NCBI GenBank assembly: GCA_934635385.1
Contig: CAKTZI010000023.1
Coordinates: forward strand, 1-62,098
From: an uncultured Kiritimatiellota bacterium
GTDB taxonomy: Bacteria > Verrucomicrobiota > Kiritimatiellia > RFP12 > UBA1067
Length of the DNA: 62,098 nt
Reading direction: 5' to 3'
Each line of letters opens with the position of its first letter. The first letter of the stretch is position 1. The notes below the pieces were generated by a model. That model was given only the letters and a program-made list of their open reading frames with translations. It was not told where the DNA came from and ran no database searches. Positions 24,657-33,437 of the stretch are shown here, in pieces. A program made the translations under genes and the position numbers.

Positions 24657-25886
24657 TTAGAATGTCCGGTTGCCTTGCATGAATGCGGGCAGGTTCGCGT
24701 GAATGATGCCGTTCCTGTTCTGGATGGGGTCATTTCGCGTCAGCACGTATTTCGGATAGTTGTCGCCGATCTTCTCAAGCGGGGCATATTCCCGGTCTTC
24801 CGTCGCTGGCGCGTTGGACATCGTCATGCACGTCTGGACGTAGGCGTATTGCGTGTCTCCGTGACGGAGAATGAAGTCGCATTCAAGCGTGCCGATGCGT
24901 CCGATGCTGACGGCGTAGCCATGTGACCGCGCGTAGACGTACAGGACGTTTTCGAGAACGGGGCCGTAGTTGATGCGCGTATCGGTGTTGCCGGCATAGT
25001 AGAATCCGAGATCGGCCAGATAATATTTCTGTTCGCCGCAGATTGACTTCCGTGACTTGAGGTCAAACCGCTTGCATTCATAGAGCACCTTAGCGTCCTT
25101 GAGGATGTCGATGTAGCGGTTGAGCGTCTCGCGCTTGATGTGCGTACCGTCTTTCTCCAGTGCCGCCAGCATTTTCGTGAGGCTCGTGGTGGCACCGAAG
25201 TTGTTGATGAGATAGGTTTGGACTTTCTGGAATACGGATACGTGGCGCACTTTGACTCGTCTGCGGATGTCTTTCTCGAAGATTTCCGAAATCACGCCTT
25301 CGATGTAGGTTCGGCGGTCTGCGTCAGAATCGTATTGGACGGCTTTCGGCAATCCGCCGTCTCGCAGGAAGCGATCGAATTCGTCGACGGCATTGTCTGC
25401 GATGGGTTTGCCAAGGAATTTCTTCATGCCGAGGTATTCGTCAAAGGTCAGGGGGAACATCTCGAATTCAAGATAGCGCCCCGTCAGTTTCGTGATGAGT
25501 TCGCCGCTGAGCAGATATGAATTTGACCCTGTGATGAAAATGGAGTGGTTGCCTTCTTCGCGAAAAGCATTTAGGACTTCTTCGAATCCCTCGACGTTTT
25601 GAACTTCGTCTATGAAAAGGTAGGTGACGTCAGAAGACGTCGTTTTCTCGCCGATTAGTCGTTCAAGGGCTTCCGCTGTCTTGACGCTTCGATAGGGTCG
25701 ACGATCAAGGTTCAGGTAGACGATCTGCTCGTCCGCAATCCCCTGCTCCTTGATTTCATCGGCTACAGTCTCCATCAGGCATGATTTCCCGCATCGGCGA
25801 ACGCCAGTCACGACTTTGATGATTTCGGTGTCCCGATAGAACCCGCGCATCTTGCGAAGGTATTTTTCCCTTTTATAGAACTTCAT
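24657..25886 (-). CDS. AAA-type ATPase with DUF4143 C-terminal domain (copy 1)
   Basis: 409 residues. Walker A is GVRRCGKSCL (about 27-36), Walker B YLFIDEVQNV, sensor region FITGSNSYLLSGEL, then a winged-helix/nuclease-like C-terminal half with LENVLYVYARSHGY and KIGDNYPKYVLT. This fits the AAA_14/DUF4143 family, common and poorly understood in gut bacteria. GC content is clearly below the neighbours, suggesting transfer. The start ATG 25886 lies 7 bp after an extended -10 (TGATATACT), so it is probably leaderless. The gene's end abuts a truncated regulator. Confidence 0.88.
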   Translation of the reverse strand: MKFYKREKYLRKMRGFYRDTEIIKVVTGVRRCGKSCLMETVADEIKEQGIADEQIVYLNLDRRPYRSVKTAEALERLIGEKTTSSDVTYLFIDEVQNVEGFEEVLNAFREEGNHSIFITGSNSYLLSGELITKLTGRYLEFEMFPLTFDEYLGMKKFLGKPIADNAVDEFDRFLRDGGLPKAVQYDSDADRRTYIEGVISEIFEKDIRRRVKVRHVSVFQKVQTYLINNFGATTSLTKMLAALEKDGTHIKRETLNRYIDILKDAKVLYECKRFDLKSRKSICGEQKYYLADLGFYYAGNTDTRINYGPVLENVLYVYARSHGYAVSIGRIGTLECDFILRHGDTQYAYVQTCMTMSNAPATEDREYAPLEKIGDNYPKYVLTRNDPIQNRNGIIHANLPAFMQGNRTF

Positions 25887-25893
25887 GGTGTGC

Positions 25894-25902
25894 AGTATAT
25901 CA
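25894..25902 (-). promoter_or_regulatory. Extended -10 promoter TGATATACT of ATPase copy 1
   Basis: Minus strand TGA-TATACT ends 7 bp before the ATG at 25886. Confidence 0.65.
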
Positions 25903-26185
25903 AAACATACCGCGAAAATGCAAGTTAATGGGGTAATGTCTATGAACTTGCTACTTTTTACCCCCTTTGGCTCGTATTATCTGGTGTCTGCCATTTGGCC
26001 TTGTCTGCTCATCGGTTCCTGTCGGCGAAGGGGTAGCCAGAAAGTCGGAAAAGTGTTGGTTCAAAAGTCGGTTTTGTTTTGCTATAATTTTCGGCGTGGC
26101 AAGTAGGGCGAAAAATGGACGCCCTTGCTTTGTCAACGCGAAATAGGCTATCAATGAAACCAACAATCGGGAAAAGGATCAAATC
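25903..26185. other. A/T-richer intergenic region with one promoter-like box
   Basis: No gene was recognised. It contains TTTTGCTATAAT (26077-26088), an extended -10 reading toward the relic at 26186, and a hairpin-like AGGGCG/CGCCCT pair (26105-26130). Confidence 0.5.
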
Positions 26186-26720
26186 ATGCGTAAAATCATG
26201 CAAAACTGCAATTATCGGGGGTCAAAATGTCTTCGACAAAGACTTCCCGCGAACCGCTCTCTGAGCGACGCGATCGTGCTCTTTGACGGCACCGAGGCGT
26301 CCTTCCGCAAGCATTGGGGCCGCATGACCCCGACCAACCGCTGGCTCGTGCAGGACGGCACGTTGACTGTCAAGCCCGGCGCCGGCCTCGACCGTCACGC
26401 TGACGGGGCTGTCTGTGGACGTCGCGGCTTGTACGGCGGGCACGGCCCAGGCGATCGTCGCCGATGGGACGCTGTCGTTTGCGGCGGGTCTGACGGCCGA
26501 ACTCACCAACGTGCCGCAGACGGCTGAGGAACTGGAAAAGGTTTCCTGCGTAATCGCCACGGCCGAGGGCTTCGAGGACGTGCGACGCCTCAATGCGGCT
26601 CTGCGCAAGGTGAAGCTGCCGGTGGATGGCTGGAAGGCCGTCGCGACCGTGGCAGAGAACGGCACGGATCTCGTGCTGTCGTTCCAGCGGCGCCCCAGCA
26701 TCACCCTCATCATCCGCTAA
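26186..26720 (+). pseudogene. Chimeric relic: DUF1080-like N-terminal piece joined to a surface-protein C-terminus
   Basis: The first part reads AIVLFDGTEASFRKHWGRM and WLVQDGTLTVKPGAG, like the start of a DUF1080 (3-keto-disaccharide hydrolase-like) domain. Near 26380 the sensible reading moves to another frame (TVTLTGLSVDVAACTAGTAQ to LSFQRRPSITLIIR), which looks like the end of a large beta-rich surface protein. The two pieces do not belong together, so an internal deletion probably fused two genes. The end carries the Arg-terminal hydrophobic tail seen in three other products here. Confidence 0.6.
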
Positions 26721-26731
26721 TTTGCCGTTTG

Positions 26732-26740
26732 TGCTATAAT
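26732..26740 (+). promoter_or_regulatory. Extended -10 promoter TGCTATAAT of the BNR-repeat gene
   Basis: TGC-TATAAT ends 39 bp before ATG 26780; GGAGGGA is the likely ribosome-binding site. Confidence 0.7.
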
Positions 26741-26840
26741 TTTGGCAAATTGATTCTCATGAGACAGGAGGGAAAGACGATGCGACAGGTCTTCTGCGTT
26801 GGAACGGCGACCGCGCTCCTGCTGGCGGCACAGCCGTCGG

Positions 26841-26882
26841 CGGGGGCCTGTCCCCAGCCGGATGCCGGGGGCCTGTCCCCAT
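26841..26882. repeat. Two GGGGGCCTGTCCCC units after the signal peptide
   Basis: Two copies of GGGGGCCTGTCCCC, the complement of the GGGGACAGGCCCC hairpin core, lie in frame. Confidence 0.7.
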
Positions 26883-28610
26883 GTTCGGATGCGGGTTGGC
26901 GGGTTCTGCCGATCTGCGGCGGCGGCTACGTGCAGGGCGTCGCGTTCTGCGCAAGCGACGCGAACCGCCTCTACAGCTACGTCGATGTCGGCGGCCCCTA
27001 CCGCTCGGACGACCGGGGGCGCCACTGGCGGCCCCTGCACGGGAACCTGCCGCTCGACCTGCGCGACCGCGAGATCGACCTCGTGCGCGGGCTGTCCGTC
27101 GATCCGCGCGACGCCGATCGGGTCGTGATCGTTGGCGGCGGCGGGGGCGGCGCGTCGAAAGGCGGCATCGCCGTGACGTGGGACGGCGGAAAGACCTGGC
27201 GGGCGACGCTCGCCGCGTGCTTCTACGGGAACGGTCGGCGGCGGATGCTGGGGCGGGCGCTCGACCGCGACCCGTTCGACCACGACAGCCTCGTCGCCGG
27301 TGAGGACTGGGACGGCCTTTTCGTCTCGCGGGACGGTGGCGAGACGTGGCGGAAGACGGGCCCGGAAGGACACTGGTTCACGGATGTCCGCCATGACCGC
27401 ACGGTGCGTGGCCGTCTTTACGCGAGCGCGCCGCCCGTCGAGCCGAAGCTCCTCGGCAACTGGCAGTTCACGGATGCGATGCGCCAGACGCCGCGCCAGA
27501 CGGGCTTCTACCGCTCCGACGACGGCGGCGAGACGTGGCGCAAGGTCTCGGACGCGGCGCCGGACGAGATCGTTCAGGTCGCGGGCTCGTCCGCGCTCGT
27601 CGGGATCTTCGACCGTCGCCACGTGCGGCAGTCGGCGGACGGCGGCGCGACGTGGACGGCCTTCGACGCGGGGCTGCCGCCCCCGGCCCCGGATGGACTG
27701 GGGTATCCGAAAAAGGGCATCCGTCTCGCGCTCGGCGCCGGACGCGACTTCTGGGTGCTGGGCGACTCCACGGGAATCTTCTACCGGCGAAGCCTGTCGG
27801 ACGCCGCGTGGACAACGCTGCCCCTGCCGCGCTGCACGCTGGGCGCGCCGCAGAAGGAGACCTTCCTCGCCCGGCACTGCGGGAAGGACGTGAACATGCC
27901 GGCCTTGGGGTCGGTGACGGTCGATCCGGCGGACGACCGCCACTGGTTTGCGACGGACTGGTTCGACATCTGGGAGAGCGTGGACGCGGGCACGAACTGG
28001 ACGAGCCGCGTCGATGGCATGATGCAGGTCTGCTCGTTCACGGTCGAGGTCGATCCGTTCGACCGCGAGACGATCGCCTACGGCCTCGCCGACCTCGGCT
28101 CGTTCGTGTCCAACGACGGCGGAAGCACGTTCCGCTCGCAGCTGCCGTGCTACTGGGCGTCCGTCGCCTTCTCGGCGGTGACGCCCGGCCTCGTGATGGG
28201 CTGCGGCGGCAAGGCGACGCGCGAGATCAACGTCTCGACCGACCACGGGCGGACGTGGCGCAACGCCTCGGCCAAGGGGCTGCCCGCGTGGACATGGGGC
28301 AAGGTCGCGCCCCACGGGATCAACACGGTCGCCGTGCGGCCGGACCGCGACGAGTTCTGGATCTGCGTCGGCGGCCCGGTGGCGCCGGGGAAGGGCGGCC
28401 CGTACGTCTCGACCGATCGCGGCGAGACGTGGACGTGGGCGGGCGAGGGCCTGCCGACGGACGAACGGGCGTTCGTCTACGGGCGCACGGAATGGCAGCG
28501 CCGCACGCTTGCCGAACTGGTGTTCTCCGCAGACGGCAGCGCCGTGACGGCCAGCTCCTTCGGGAAGGGCGACTACTGGCGGCTCGCGCCGGGCGCACGC
28601 GCCTGGACGA

Positions 28611-28636
28611 AGACGGACGGACAGCGGACAGTCGTT
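28611..28636. repeat. GGACGGACAGCGGACAG unit at the frameshift site
   Basis: Short GGACAG/CGGACAG units exactly where the propeller reading frame is lost. Confidence 0.6.
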
Positions 28637-28765
28637 TCGGACGTTCGAGCGCGGCTATCCCCTGCCGACGGGAAAGAGCCGCCAGATTCAGGTCTTCGAC
28701 AGGAAGATCTACTTCCTGACCGGGGGCAACGGCGTCTTCGTGAAGGAGATCAGGGAGAAATGACG

Positions 28766-28870
28766 ATGGACAGACGGACATTCCTGAAACAGGCGACGGG
28801 CGCGGGTGTCATCATCGACTGGCAGAGCCGCGCGAATTACGCGCTCGTGAAACGGACGGTTTTGGTATAA
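28766..28870 (+). pseudogene. Tat signal-peptide remnant
   Basis: MDRRTFLKQATGAGVI is the twin-arginine start of an exported enzyme. After about 16 codons the sequence becomes unrelated and ends at 28870, overlapping the promoter of the next gene. The body of the gene has been deleted. Confidence 0.6.
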
Positions 28871-28871
28871 T
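28863..28871 (+). promoter_or_regulatory. Extended -10 promoter TGGTATAAT of the PF09820-type gene
   Basis: TTTTGGTATAAT ends 6 bp before ATG 28878, pointing to a leaderless transcript. Confidence 0.75.
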
Positions 28872-28877
28872 ACGGGC

Positions 28878-30656
28878 ATGGAAAAGATGAAGCAGATCAT
28901 GTATGGCGTGACGGACTTCGCGCGAATCCGCGCGGAGAACGGCTATTTCGTGGACCGCACCGCGCTCATCCGCGAGCTGGAGAAGACATCCTACGCGATG
29001 TTCCTGCGGCCGCGCCGCTTCGGCAAGTCGCTGTTCTGCTCGGTTCTCCAGTGCTACTACGACGTCGACTACGCGCACCGCTTCGAGGAGTTCTTCGGGG
29101 ATCTCGACATCGGGCGCGAGCCGACGGCGGAGCGTGGGGCGTATTTCTGGCTCTATTTCAACTTCTCGGCGGTCGAGAAGCGCGCCGACCGTGTGGAGGC
29201 GAGCTTCGACGAATACTGCCGGGACTGCCTCGACGAGTTCGCCGAACGCCATGCGGCGCAGCTTCCGGGCGGCACGGCGGAGGCGATCCGCGCCAAGCGC
29301 ACGTGCCATGCGAAGCTCAACGCCCTCACGACCAAGTTGAAGGGCAGGGGCGTCCGGCTCTACGTCTGCATCGACGAGTACGACAACTTCACGAACACGC
29401 TCCTCGCCGAGTCGCGCGACAAGTACGAGTCGCTTTGCCACGGCGACGGCTTCTTCAAGCAGTTCTTCAACGAGCTGAAGGCGGCGACGACCAACACCGA
29501 CGCGCCGATCACGCGCATGTTCGTGACGGGCGTGACGCCGGTGACGATGGACGACGTGACGAGCGGGTTCAACATCGCGACGAACATCTCGCTGAACCCC
29601 GCGTTCGCCGCGCTGACGGGTTTCACGCACGACGACATCCGTGGCATGCTCGCCTACTACCGCGCCCATGCGGGCTTCGCGTTCGACGGGGAGGCGGTGT
29701 TCGAGACGATGCGCCGGTGGTACGACAACTACCGCTTCTCGCCCGAGGCGGGCGCGGACGGGAAGGATCCGGCGCGCGTCGCGAACCCGACGCTCGTCCT
29801 CTACTACATGCTGTACTTCCTGCAGAACCACAGGCCCCAGCCGGACCTCGTGGACGAAAACCTGCGGACGGACTACATGAAGATACGCCACGTCATCACC
29901 GAGGGTCGGAAGATCAACGGCAACTTCCACCGTCTGGAGGACATCGTCGCGCGGCTCGGCGCGACGGCGACCTTGCGGAAGTCCTTCCAGGCGCGGGAAC
30001 TCGGCATCGCGGACAACTTCGTCTCGTTCCTCTTCTACAACGGGCTTGTCACGGTCACGGGCGAACGCCTCGGACGCTCGACGCTCGGCATCCCGAACCT
30101 GACGGTCGGGGAGTTCCTGCACGACTTCGTGCCGAAGGCGTACCAGGACCTGAACGGCATCGACCCGCGCGTCTTCGACATCGCGAACGGGATGGCGGAC
30201 TTTGCGGAGACGGGCGACTGGCACGGGGCGCTGGACACGGCCTGCGGTGTCGTCTCGCGCTACTGGAAGGTGCGCGACGCGGCGGAGGGCGAGCGCGTCG
30301 TGCAGACGGCCCTCTGCGCGCTCCTCTACGTCGGGCACGGGCCGTACATCGTCCGCCATGAGCAGGAGTCGGCGGGCGGGTTCGTCGACATCGCCTTCGA
30401 GCCGCAGCTGAACCGCTGGCCCGAGATCGGACACGCGGCGCTCGTGGAGCTGAAGTACCTGAAGGCGTCGGACGACGCCTCGCCCGCCGCGCTCGCGAAG
30501 ATCCGCGACGCGGCGGCGGCGCAGCTCGCGCGCTACGCGGCCGACCACGACCTCGCGCGGGCGTGGAACCTGCGCGAGAACGGCGGGACGGTGACGCTCC
30601 ACCGCATCGTCCTCGTCTTCCACGGCGGCGACGTCGTCCTTTGCGAAGAGATCTGA
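28878..30656 (+). CDS. AAA-ATPase-like protein with C-terminal PD-(D/E)XK nuclease domain
   Basis: 592 residues. The N-terminus matches the AAA-ATPase_like (PF09820) family: YFVDRTALIRELE, MFLRPRRFGKSLFCSVL (a Walker A-like RRFGKS), and YVCIDEYDNF as Walker B. The end is a PD-(D/E)XK nuclease-like domain (GGFVDIAFEP and ALVELKYLK supply D and ExK). Such genes expand in gut anaerobes and are suspected mobile or defence-related; no function is established. It stands alone with its own promoter, among gene relics. Confidence 0.9.
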   Translation: MEKMKQIMYGVTDFARIRAENGYFVDRTALIRELEKTSYAMFLRPRRFGKSLFCSVLQCYYDVDYAHRFEEFFGDLDIGREPTAERGAYFWLYFNFSAVEKRADRVEASFDEYCRDCLDEFAERHAAQLPGGTAEAIRAKRTCHAKLNALTTKLKGRGVRLYVCIDEYDNFTNTLLAESRDKYESLCHGDGFFKQFFNELKAATTNTDAPITRMFVTGVTPVTMDDVTSGFNIATNISLNPAFAALTGFTHDDIRGMLAYYRAHAGFAFDGEAVFETMRRWYDNYRFSPEAGADGKDPARVANPTLVLYYMLYFLQNHRPQPDLVDENLRTDYMKIRHVITEGRKINGNFHRLEDIVARLGATATLRKSFQARELGIADNFVSFLFYNGLVTVTGERLGRSTLGIPNLTVGEFLHDFVPKAYQDLNGIDPRVFDIANGMADFAETGDWHGALDTACGVVSRYWKVRDAAEGERVVQTALCALLYVGHGPYIVRHEQESAGGFVDIAFEPQLNRWPEIGHAALVELKYLKASDDASPAALAKIRDAAAAQLARYAADHDLARAWNLRENGGTVTLHRIVLVFHGGDVVLCEEI

Positions 30657-30699
30657 GGCGGCGGCAGAAAGAAGGAAGGGGCGAGTCGCCGCGCGCGCG

Positions 30700-31387
30700 G
30701 GAGCGGCTCGGCGGCGCGCTCGGACAGGTCCTCGACCTGCCGCTCCTGCGCTGCGCGGCCCTCGGCAACGGCTGGAGCGACGTGCCGCTGACGGCGGAGG
30801 ACGTGCGCTGGCGGAAGGTCACGCCGAAGTTCTGCCTCACGGGCGGCTTTTCCGCCGTCGCCCTCTGGTACGGCTACTACCTGCAGACGACGCTCAAGAT
30901 TCCCGTCGGCCTCCTCGGCGCCTATGTCGGCGCGACGGACATCGAGACGTGGATTCCCGACTGCACGCTGCCGCCGCCGCCCGGACGCGAGGGCACGAAC
31001 GGACAGAAGCCGTCGCAGTACCACAACGGCAAGGTCAGCCCGGTCGTGCCGTACGCCCTGCGCGGCGCGATCTGGTACCAGGGCGAGAGCAACACGGCGA
31101 GCCTCGACGTGATCGCGGGCTACGGCGCGCGGATGAAGGCGCTGCTCGACGGCAACGAGGCGGTGCGGGTCGTCCGCTACGGCAAGGGACGGCTCGTCTT
31201 CTGGCAGGTGCCGCCGTGGCAGATTGATGCCGAGCGCAAGCCGTACCTGCGGACGTCGAAGCGGCATGCGGAGTTCATGTTGTCGCGGCTCATGGGCAAC
31301 CTCGGTTTCCGCCGAACCGTCGAGCGCGTCCTCTACGCCGACGTCCCCATCCCCGACGACGATCCCTACCGCTATTACCACTGGTGA
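30700..31387 (+). pseudogene. Chimeric relic: sialate O-acetylesterase piece joined to a glycosidase C-terminus
   Basis: The first part looks like an internal piece of a SASA-type esterase (KFCLTGGFSAVALWYGYYLQ, YALRGAIWYQGESN). The sialidase-esterase sequence stops abruptly near 31096. What follows (GKGRLVFWQVPPWQIDAERK and DPYRYYHW at the end) resembles the C-terminus of a large GH2-like glycosidase. No start or signal peptide is present. A deletion between two degradative genes is the simplest explanation. Confidence 0.65.
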
Positions 31388-31438
31388 GCGCACGGCTTCG
31401 GTTGGCCGACGTGCCAAGTTGCGGGATCTCGGATAAAA

Positions 31439-31447
31439 GTGTATACT
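31439..31447 (+). promoter_or_regulatory. Promoter -10 TATACT of the symporter relic
   Basis: AGTGTATACT lies 65 bp before the ATG at 31513; GAGAGGAG is a possible ribosome-binding site. A promoter with no intact gene. Confidence 0.5.
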
Positions 31448-31512
31448 TCGCGCCCAATCATGAGTAACACGTCAAAAATCTGAGAGATTCGAGAGGAGCG
31501 AAGATTTCCGTT

Positions 31513-32243
31513 ATGAGAGAGAGACTGGAGAGTCGCCTGGGCTTCATTTTCCTGTCCGCCGGGTGCGCGATCGGCCTCGGCAACGTCTGGCGCTTCCCCT
31601 ACATCGCCGGGCAGAACGGCGGCGGCTGGTTCGTCGCGCTCTACCTCGTCGCGCTCGCGCTGATCGGCCTGCCGATTCTCCTCATGGAGTTCGCCGCCGG
31701 ACGCGCCGCCCAGCGGTCGATCGTGCGCCTCCATGCGACGCTGACGCCGGAGAAGAAGGTGTGGCGGCTGCATGGCGTCGCGGGCTTCCTCGGCAACATC
31801 CTCCTCATGATGTTCTACACGACGGTCACGGGTTGGATGCTCATCTACTTCGTGCGCATGGCGTCCGGCGCGTTCGTCGGCCTCGATGCCGCCGCCGGGC
31901 CGGGTTCGTCACGGGCGGCGCGCTCGTCTTCCTCGCGCTGCCGTGCCTCCTCGGCTTCAACGTCTGGGGGGCGTTCCAGCCGTTCGGCGCGGGCTCGTGC
32001 GTCCTCGACCTGGAGGACTTCCTCGTCTCGAACCTGATTCTGCCGCTCGGCGGGCTTGCTTTCGCGCTCTACTGCTGCCATCGCTTCGGCTGGGGGTGGC
32101 GGAACTTCCTCGCGGAGGCGAACACGGGACGCGGCCCGCGCGTGCCGTCCGCCCTGCGCGTCTACTGCGCCTACGTCCTGCCGCTCCTGGTCGTCGTCAT
32201 CTTCGTCCTCGGCCTCGTGGACAAGTTCGCGCCGCGCGGCTAG
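31513..32243 (+). pseudogene. Neurotransmitter:sodium symporter family gene with internal deletion
   Basis: The N-terminal part has membrane helices 1-3 of the NSS/SNF family (LGFIFLSAGCAIGLGNVWRF, then WRLHGVAGFLGNILLMMFYT). Near 31905 the sense moves to another frame that gives late helices (GFVTGGALVFLALPCLLGFN, DFLVSNLILPLGGLAFALYC) and a C-terminal helix. About 200 residues between them are missing from a family length of about 450-500, and the junction is out of frame. The gene is dead. Confidence 0.8.
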
Positions 32244-32275
32244 GCGATGGTTTGGGGGGCGGCCTCACAAATCTC

Positions 32276-32375
32276 GTGGGGACAGGCCCCCATTCGGTGG
32301 GGCCTGTCCCCATTCACACATGTCAAAAACGCTGAAAAAGCTGTTGATTTGTGCAGGTAGCGCAGGATGAAAATC
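32276..32375. repeat. Composite dispersed repeat, copy A (partial)
   Basis: Double hairpin GTGGGGACAGGCCCC and GGGGCCTGTCCCCAT (32276-32312), then the core containing TGTCAAAAACGCTGAAAAAG and CTGTTGATTTGTGCAGGTAG. The rest of the repeat is missing. Instead 32380-32399 is identical over 20 bases to the 3' coding end of ATPase copy 2 (34599-34618). Confidence 0.85.
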
Positions 32376-32391
32376 CTATATGGACGGCATT

Positions 32392-32403
32392 CGGCATATG
32401 CCG
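32392..32403. promoter_or_regulatory. Palindrome CGGCATATGCCG upstream of the toxin-antitoxin promoter
   Basis: A perfect 12-bp palindrome just before the -35 box (32407). It could be the operator bound by the AbrB-type antitoxin for autoregulation. Confidence 0.4.
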
Positions 32404-32406
32404 TGG

Positions 32407-32436
32407 TTGACTTGTCAGCGGGAATTGCGGTAAAAT
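32407..32436 (+). promoter_or_regulatory. Promoter TTGACT-N18-TAAAAT of the toxin-antitoxin operon
   Basis: TTGACT (32407-32412) and TAAAAT (32431-32436) are 18 bp apart, 33 bp before ATG 32470. Confidence 0.65.
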
Positions 32437-32469
32437 ACACTCACTTTGCGAGAGAAGAGGAATCCTGAA

Positions 32470-32766
32470 ATGACGAATGTGCTGACGACTAAACTTTCAT
32501 CAAGAGGACAGGTGGTTCTGCCGGAATCCCTGCGGAGCCTGTATGGATGGGAAGCGGGGACATCTTTTACTGTCTTTGTCTACAATGGTTCGGTCATTAT
32601 GCAGCCAATCAAGGTGCCGACCGAAGACGAACTTGCTCGGGAGTTTGAAGAGGTGTTCGATGAATCCCGTCGTCAGGCGAAAGCAGCTGGCATGACGCCG
32701 TCGGATGTCTCTCGGGCGCTCTGCGAGGTCCGTCGCGTACATCGTTCCAAGAGGATGCAGGGGTGA
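32470..32766 (+). CDS. AbrB/MazE-type antitoxin
   Basis: 98 residues. The N-terminal SpoVT/AbrB swapped-hairpin domain reads KLSSRGQVVLPESLRSLYGW. The C-terminal part is charged and probably neutralises the toxin. It overlaps the PIN toxin gene by four bases (GTGA). It should bind its own promoter. Confidence 0.87.
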   Translation: MTNVLTTKLSSRGQVVLPESLRSLYGWEAGTSFTVFVYNGSVIMQPIKVPTEDELAREFEEVFDESRRQAKAAGMTPSDVSRALCEVRRVHRSKRMQG

Positions 32767-33185
32767 GGGTTGTTCTCGATACGAATGTCGTGATGAGCGC
32801 AATCTTCTTCGGCGGCGATCCAAAGAAGATCGTTCGCGCGGCCGTGTCGAAGCGAATCGAGATTGTGGCGACAAGCGCGGTCGTGTCTGAGTATCATGAA
32901 GTTGCCGAGCGATTGCACGAATATTATCCAACGGTTCCATACCGTCGTCCTTTGGCGCTACTGGAGAGCGTCCTGACCATCGTGCGCCCGGCGACGTTGA
33001 GCGGACGTGTTTGCAGAGACCCCGACGACGATGCCATTGTTGCTTGTGCCGTGGGCGGCAAGGCCAAAATCATTTGCAGTGGCGACGATGACCTTTTGGA
33101 ATTAAATGGTTATCGAGGTTTGGATGTGTTGAGTCCTCGTGCGTTTTGCCATCGTTTTCTTGTCGGACAAAAAGGGCGAGGGTAA
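32763..33185 (+). CDS. PIN-domain toxin (ribonuclease)
   Basis: 140 residues with the PIN fold: VVLDTNVVMSAIFFGG (first Asp), an Glu in SEYHEV, CRDPDDDAIVACA with the central acidic residues, and SGDDDLL near the end. It is of the PRK-type, single-domain PIN toxins that cleave RNA. GTG start coupled to the antitoxin. The pair sits between repeat copies A and B. Confidence 0.88.
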   Translation: MRVVLDTNVVMSAIFFGGDPKKIVRAAVSKRIEIVATSAVVSEYHEVAERLHEYYPTVPYRRPLALLESVLTIVRPATLSGRVCRDPDDDAIVACAVGGKAKIICSGDDDLLELNGYRGLDVLSPRAFCHRFLVGQKGRG

Positions 33186-33198
33186 AGAACGAAGGTTT

Positions 33199-33418
33199 GT
33201 GGGGACAGACCCCCTTATTCGGTGGGGTCTGTCCCCATTCGCGCATGTCAAAGACGCTGAAAAAGCTGTTGATTTGTGCAGATAGCTTAAATTGAGAATC
33301 CGATGCGGAACATTCTTATGCCGTGAGAGTCGTTTCTTTCGACCCCAGCTGTTTATTCGACTATAATCGAATGAATTTGATTTTCGGCCATCCGTTCGAC
33401 TGTAATCTATGGTATAAT
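33199..33418. repeat. Composite dispersed repeat, copy B
   Basis: The order is: double GGGGACAG hairpin (33199-33237), core TGTCAAAGACGCTGAAAAAG and CTGTTGATTTGTGCAGATAG, GATGCGGAACATTC, then TTCGAC-rich segments with the hairpin ATTCGA-N6-TCGAAT (33355-33372), ending in TGGTATAAT. The final -10 (33413-33418) is probably the promoter of ATPase copy 2, whose ATG follows 19 bp later. Confidence 0.88.
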
Positions 33419-33437
33419 GTTCGGCAGGAGAAATTCT

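Larger units (their letters stand above)
26780..28763 (+). pseudogene. Secreted BNR/sialidase-like propeller protein, frameshifted near the end
   Basis: The signal peptide MRQVFCVGTATALLLAAQPS is followed by a beta-propeller with repeated Asp-box motifs (SDDRGRHWRP, SRDGGETWRK, SADGGATWTAF, STDHGRTWRN, STDRGETWTW), as in sialidases and xyloglucanase-like GH74 proteins. At about 28611-28636 a GGACGGACAGCGGACAG repeat occurs. After it the natural C-terminus (TFERGYPLPTGKSRQ...YFLTGGNGVFVKEIREK) continues in another frame to the stop at 28761-28763. Either the insert broke the gene or a programmed event is needed. GGGGCCTGTCCCC units after the signal peptide (26841-26882) are another insert. If read without a shift the frame runs on to 28870. 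Confidence 0.75.
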
